Source: Zonotrichia leucophrys gambelii (Eukaryota > Chordata > Aves > Passeriformes > Passerellidae). From it: DNA of 64,000 bases. Numbering within the stretch: position 1 is the stretch's first letter; the number at the start of each line of letters is the position of its first letter. The position numbers and the translations under genes are program-made. Of the stretch, positions 61,301 through 64,000 are shown piece by piece. Where the stretch lies: the NCBI RefSeq assembly GCF_028769735.1, contig NC_088173.1:12359038-12423037 (forward strand), in the 5' to 3' direction. The notes under the pieces were generated by a model. That model worked only from the letters and a program-made list of their open reading frames with translations, did no database searches and was not told the DNA's origin.

Positions 61301-64000
61301 CCTTTGGTTTAGATAAATGCACTCAAACCAATTGATTGATTTGTGAAAAATATTGTTAGGTGGCACGTTTTTATAACTGAATTTTCTGCTAAATGAAGTA
61401 ACTATTTACTTAAAATGGATGGGGGAGGGGTGTTTTTAAAGTATTTGTTGAATATTTTTATTCACAGCTGCAGAAGCTTTGTTTCTATTCTGTGAAAGAA
61501 GAAAACACTGCTACACAGAAACCTTTAGATATTACAAACCCAATTCACCATTAACTTTCACAAAGTAGTTTGCAATGGATGCTTTAAAGAAATTATCACA
61601 AAGCAGTATTTTAACAGTTATTGGATTCAGCAAAGAATTTGGGCAAAGTGCCACAAAAGAAATACAAATAAAGTGAAAAGAAAGCACAGATATGAACAGT
61701 TTGTAGTTTTCCAATATCCACTAATACAGTGTTTTACAAACTGTACATTCCAAGCCTACATTTGTTAAAATGCTTAATCAATTTGAAGTATTTTTCTCTG
61801 ACAATGGTTTAAGCAAATTAATTTATTTCTTTATGCTGAACCCAATTTAGCAGATCATAGCTCTTACCCAGTTAATTCACTGACACCAGAAGTTCCCACT
61901 TTCAATAATGTGATCCCCTTCTGAATCCACAGCAATTCCTGCTGCCAAATGCAGCCAACAGTAGCAGATACAACCAGCTATAACTTCTGTATTCAGACAA
62001 AAAAATCCACTATTTTACTTATGATTTAAGGATTTGTTTTTTTTGATCTAGCCAATTTTACTTGTTTGTGGGGTTTTTTGCTTCCTTCTCCTGTCTGAAG
62101 CTCTAGGCTAGGCTAGGCACCCAAATGGAATGCTCCTTAGCCTGACTGAGAGCAAGGGCTGCCTTTTCCCTGCTGTGGGCTCCTACAGAAACAGTGCATT
62201 CAGTAAAATACTCCTGTGATCACTGCCCTTTACTGCATTCCCTAAACTTCCACCTCTGTGCCTTCAAAGGCAAGTCACGTTCTCCCAGCAAGGTTCATAC
62301 TTGTGTTGAACACAGCAAAGCAAAAGATATGATTCCAAAGATATGGGAAAAAAAAAAAAAAAGATATGATCTTAAAGATATAGAACAAAGGTTATGACCC
62401 CAAAAGTCCCAGCAATTTATAGGGCCAAGCTCACTCATAACAGGAGAGGGTAACTCAAGAATAGCTTCCAGTACTTGTTTTCTTCCTGGAGGGGTGAACC
62501 AAGGTGTTGAGCCTCCTGGCTGATTCTGCAGCAAAGTCACACCTACAAATATTTCTTTTAAATTACTGAACTTGACTAACTTTGGAACATGAGAGTCAGC
62601 AAGTCTGGTGCATTAGCATCCAGCCTGGGCAAATAGCAATGAAAAACAGATGTGTCAAAAGAGGAAAAGGTGCTCATTTCAGGTTTTGTGCAGTTTGCCA
62701 GATAATATGAATTACACATTTTTTGAGTGTGAATGGGTCTATCTGGTTCTGCAAGGGCTTACTATTCATGAAATCAGTGGTCTGTAAAGAGATTCAGCTG
62801 TGAGCACGCCTGAATCAGATTTAGTCCTGAGTTGCTCTTTTGTCAGCCTAAACCAGATTTCTTTGTAAGATTTCATCTTGGTGTGCCCCTGCTTTCTACT
62901 AAATGAAACAAAGAAGAAAATTAGGTGTCCAAAGAAGAAAATTAGCACCTCCCAGGATGCAAGTGTTTGCTGTCTTTTTCTGATTTCATGAGACAAGTAG
63001 TTATACCTGTTGCTCAGCCTGTCATTTATTCTGCTTTTATTTGGGAAGTTTCTGTTGGGGTTATATGATGCCCTAATATGCAGGTGGGATTGTTTGTAAA
63101 ACCTTGCTGGGAAAAAAGTGACTCTAGTACACTATAAAAGTTCTGCTGTAAAATGATGGTACTATACTTCCTGGCAAGATAGTGATTGTATTATAAAACC
63201 TGCATAATGATTTTCAACCTGCATCAAGAACGCAGAATGCGAAAACATTATGAGAAGTGAGTGAAACTAGAATTTTCATTATAGCTTGCAACATTCTTTT
63301 CAAGTCCTAACTTAGCTGCTAGAAGTGTTTGCAAATTGCACTGCCTTTAGATGCTGCTATTTAAATCAATAATTTTAACGTTGCCAGCTTCCACACAAAA
63401 TGAATAGTGTGCAACTAAAACAAGTAAGATCATTTTTATAACTTAAAAAGAGGTATAAGCTTGAGTTCAGGTTTAGCACTCAACATGCTAAAAACAATAC
63501 CAACAGTATTCAAGAGCTAAGTACAAAAAAGGATGGAACTTCTGGGAATAAAAGAGCTTTTCCTTGTTGTGTTATGTTTGCTATGTACAGATGGCAATGC
63601 TTTTGAGAACACTCATGACTCATTTGATATCCAATACATTCGTGTCTGTAGAGGAATTTTTGTATATATTATCAACCTACTTTGTATTTAAGAGACACCT
63701 TTCTGAACTCAACTCTACCTAATAATATCTCTCAAGAGATTTTAATTGAGGGATAATTATGCTTTGTGTACATACGGATTATATCTTCTAATAGCTATTG
63801 AAATGAAATAAAATTGACATTTAATTTCTAAAATCCCCCATTTATTTGCTGGTGGAATAGTTTTTCTTTCTTACACTAAAAAAGGCTGCTGTTTTGTCTG
63901 TTTATAGGCACTAAAACTGTCAGTGTGGTGAAAACTGCACTGTGTTGGAGCTTCACTGAGCATCTTTTACTCTATTTTCATTTTTGTCAGCTGCAACATA
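55375..64000. other. Unique AT-rich DNA to window end
   Basis: No gene or recognisable transposon. The first ~40 bases continue the purine-rich strand of the GGAA array. Minor structure: TTA-rich short repeats at about 58575-58640 and a direct repeat around a 15-A run at 62323-62383. A GC-richer patch at about 62100-62540 has no identifiable content. Open frames reach 110 codons but resemble nothing known. Confidence 0.55.
62323..62383. repeat. Direct repeat flanking a 15-A run
   Basis: aaagatatgattccaaagat (from 62323) recurs as aaagatatgatcttaaagat (from 62360), with 15 A at 62348-62362 between. It could be a tandem duplication with an expanded A run, or a very small retroposition scar. 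Confidence 0.75.

Overview
The window reads as AT-rich nuclear DNA of a bird, almost certainly a passerine. I find no protein-coding gene, rRNA, tRNA or other structural RNA gene that can be supported, and no bacterial feature (operon, CRISPR, insertion sequence, origin). The bird assignment rests on many CR1 retrotransposon fragments with the typical ATTCTATGATTCT-like 3' end. The passerine assignment rests on a CR1-tailed tRNA-Ile-derived SINE (TguSINE1-like) near 2.9-3.0 kb and on LTRs of types I know from songbird genomes. Family names come from memory of consensus sequences, not from a database search.

Layout: 1-9.6 kb is mostly unique AT-rich DNA with the SINE and a (TG)n microsatellite. 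9.67-10.05 kb is an (ATT)n array joined to the 3' end of a minus-strand CR1. 11.46-11.54 kb is an A-rich tract with a 40-A run. CR1 fragments follow at about 13.4-14.1 (+), 17.2-17.6 (-), 19.5-20.0 (+), 22.0-22.4 (+) and 25.2-25.8 kb (-). An ERVL-like solo LTR on the minus strand lies at 20.18-20.80 kb. The most striking mobile element is at 29.46-32.32 kb: two LTRs of about 1.3 kb in direct orientation around an interior of only 204 bp that keeps a tRNA-Glu-type primer binding site and a purine-rich tract but no gag, pol or env. A second solo LTR (ERVK-like, minus strand) is at 32.80-33.19 kb. A long unique stretch follows, broken by an old CR1-like copy at 42.99-43.48 kb and a short CR1 tail near 46.0 kb. 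A 650-bp array of GGAA and GTGGC modules occupies 54.7-55.4 kb, and the rest to 64 kb is unique.

The longest open frames lie either in the GGAA array (open in several frames on both strands) or antisense in LTRs and CR1s, so none is called as a gene. The window is best described as intergenic or large-intron DNA. Nothing here convinces me of an undescribed biological system. The observations most worth checking are the coding-less provirus with its odd indel-rich left LTR, the ETS-core-containing GGAA/GTGGC array, and one weak 52-bp exon-like segment near 47.0 kb.
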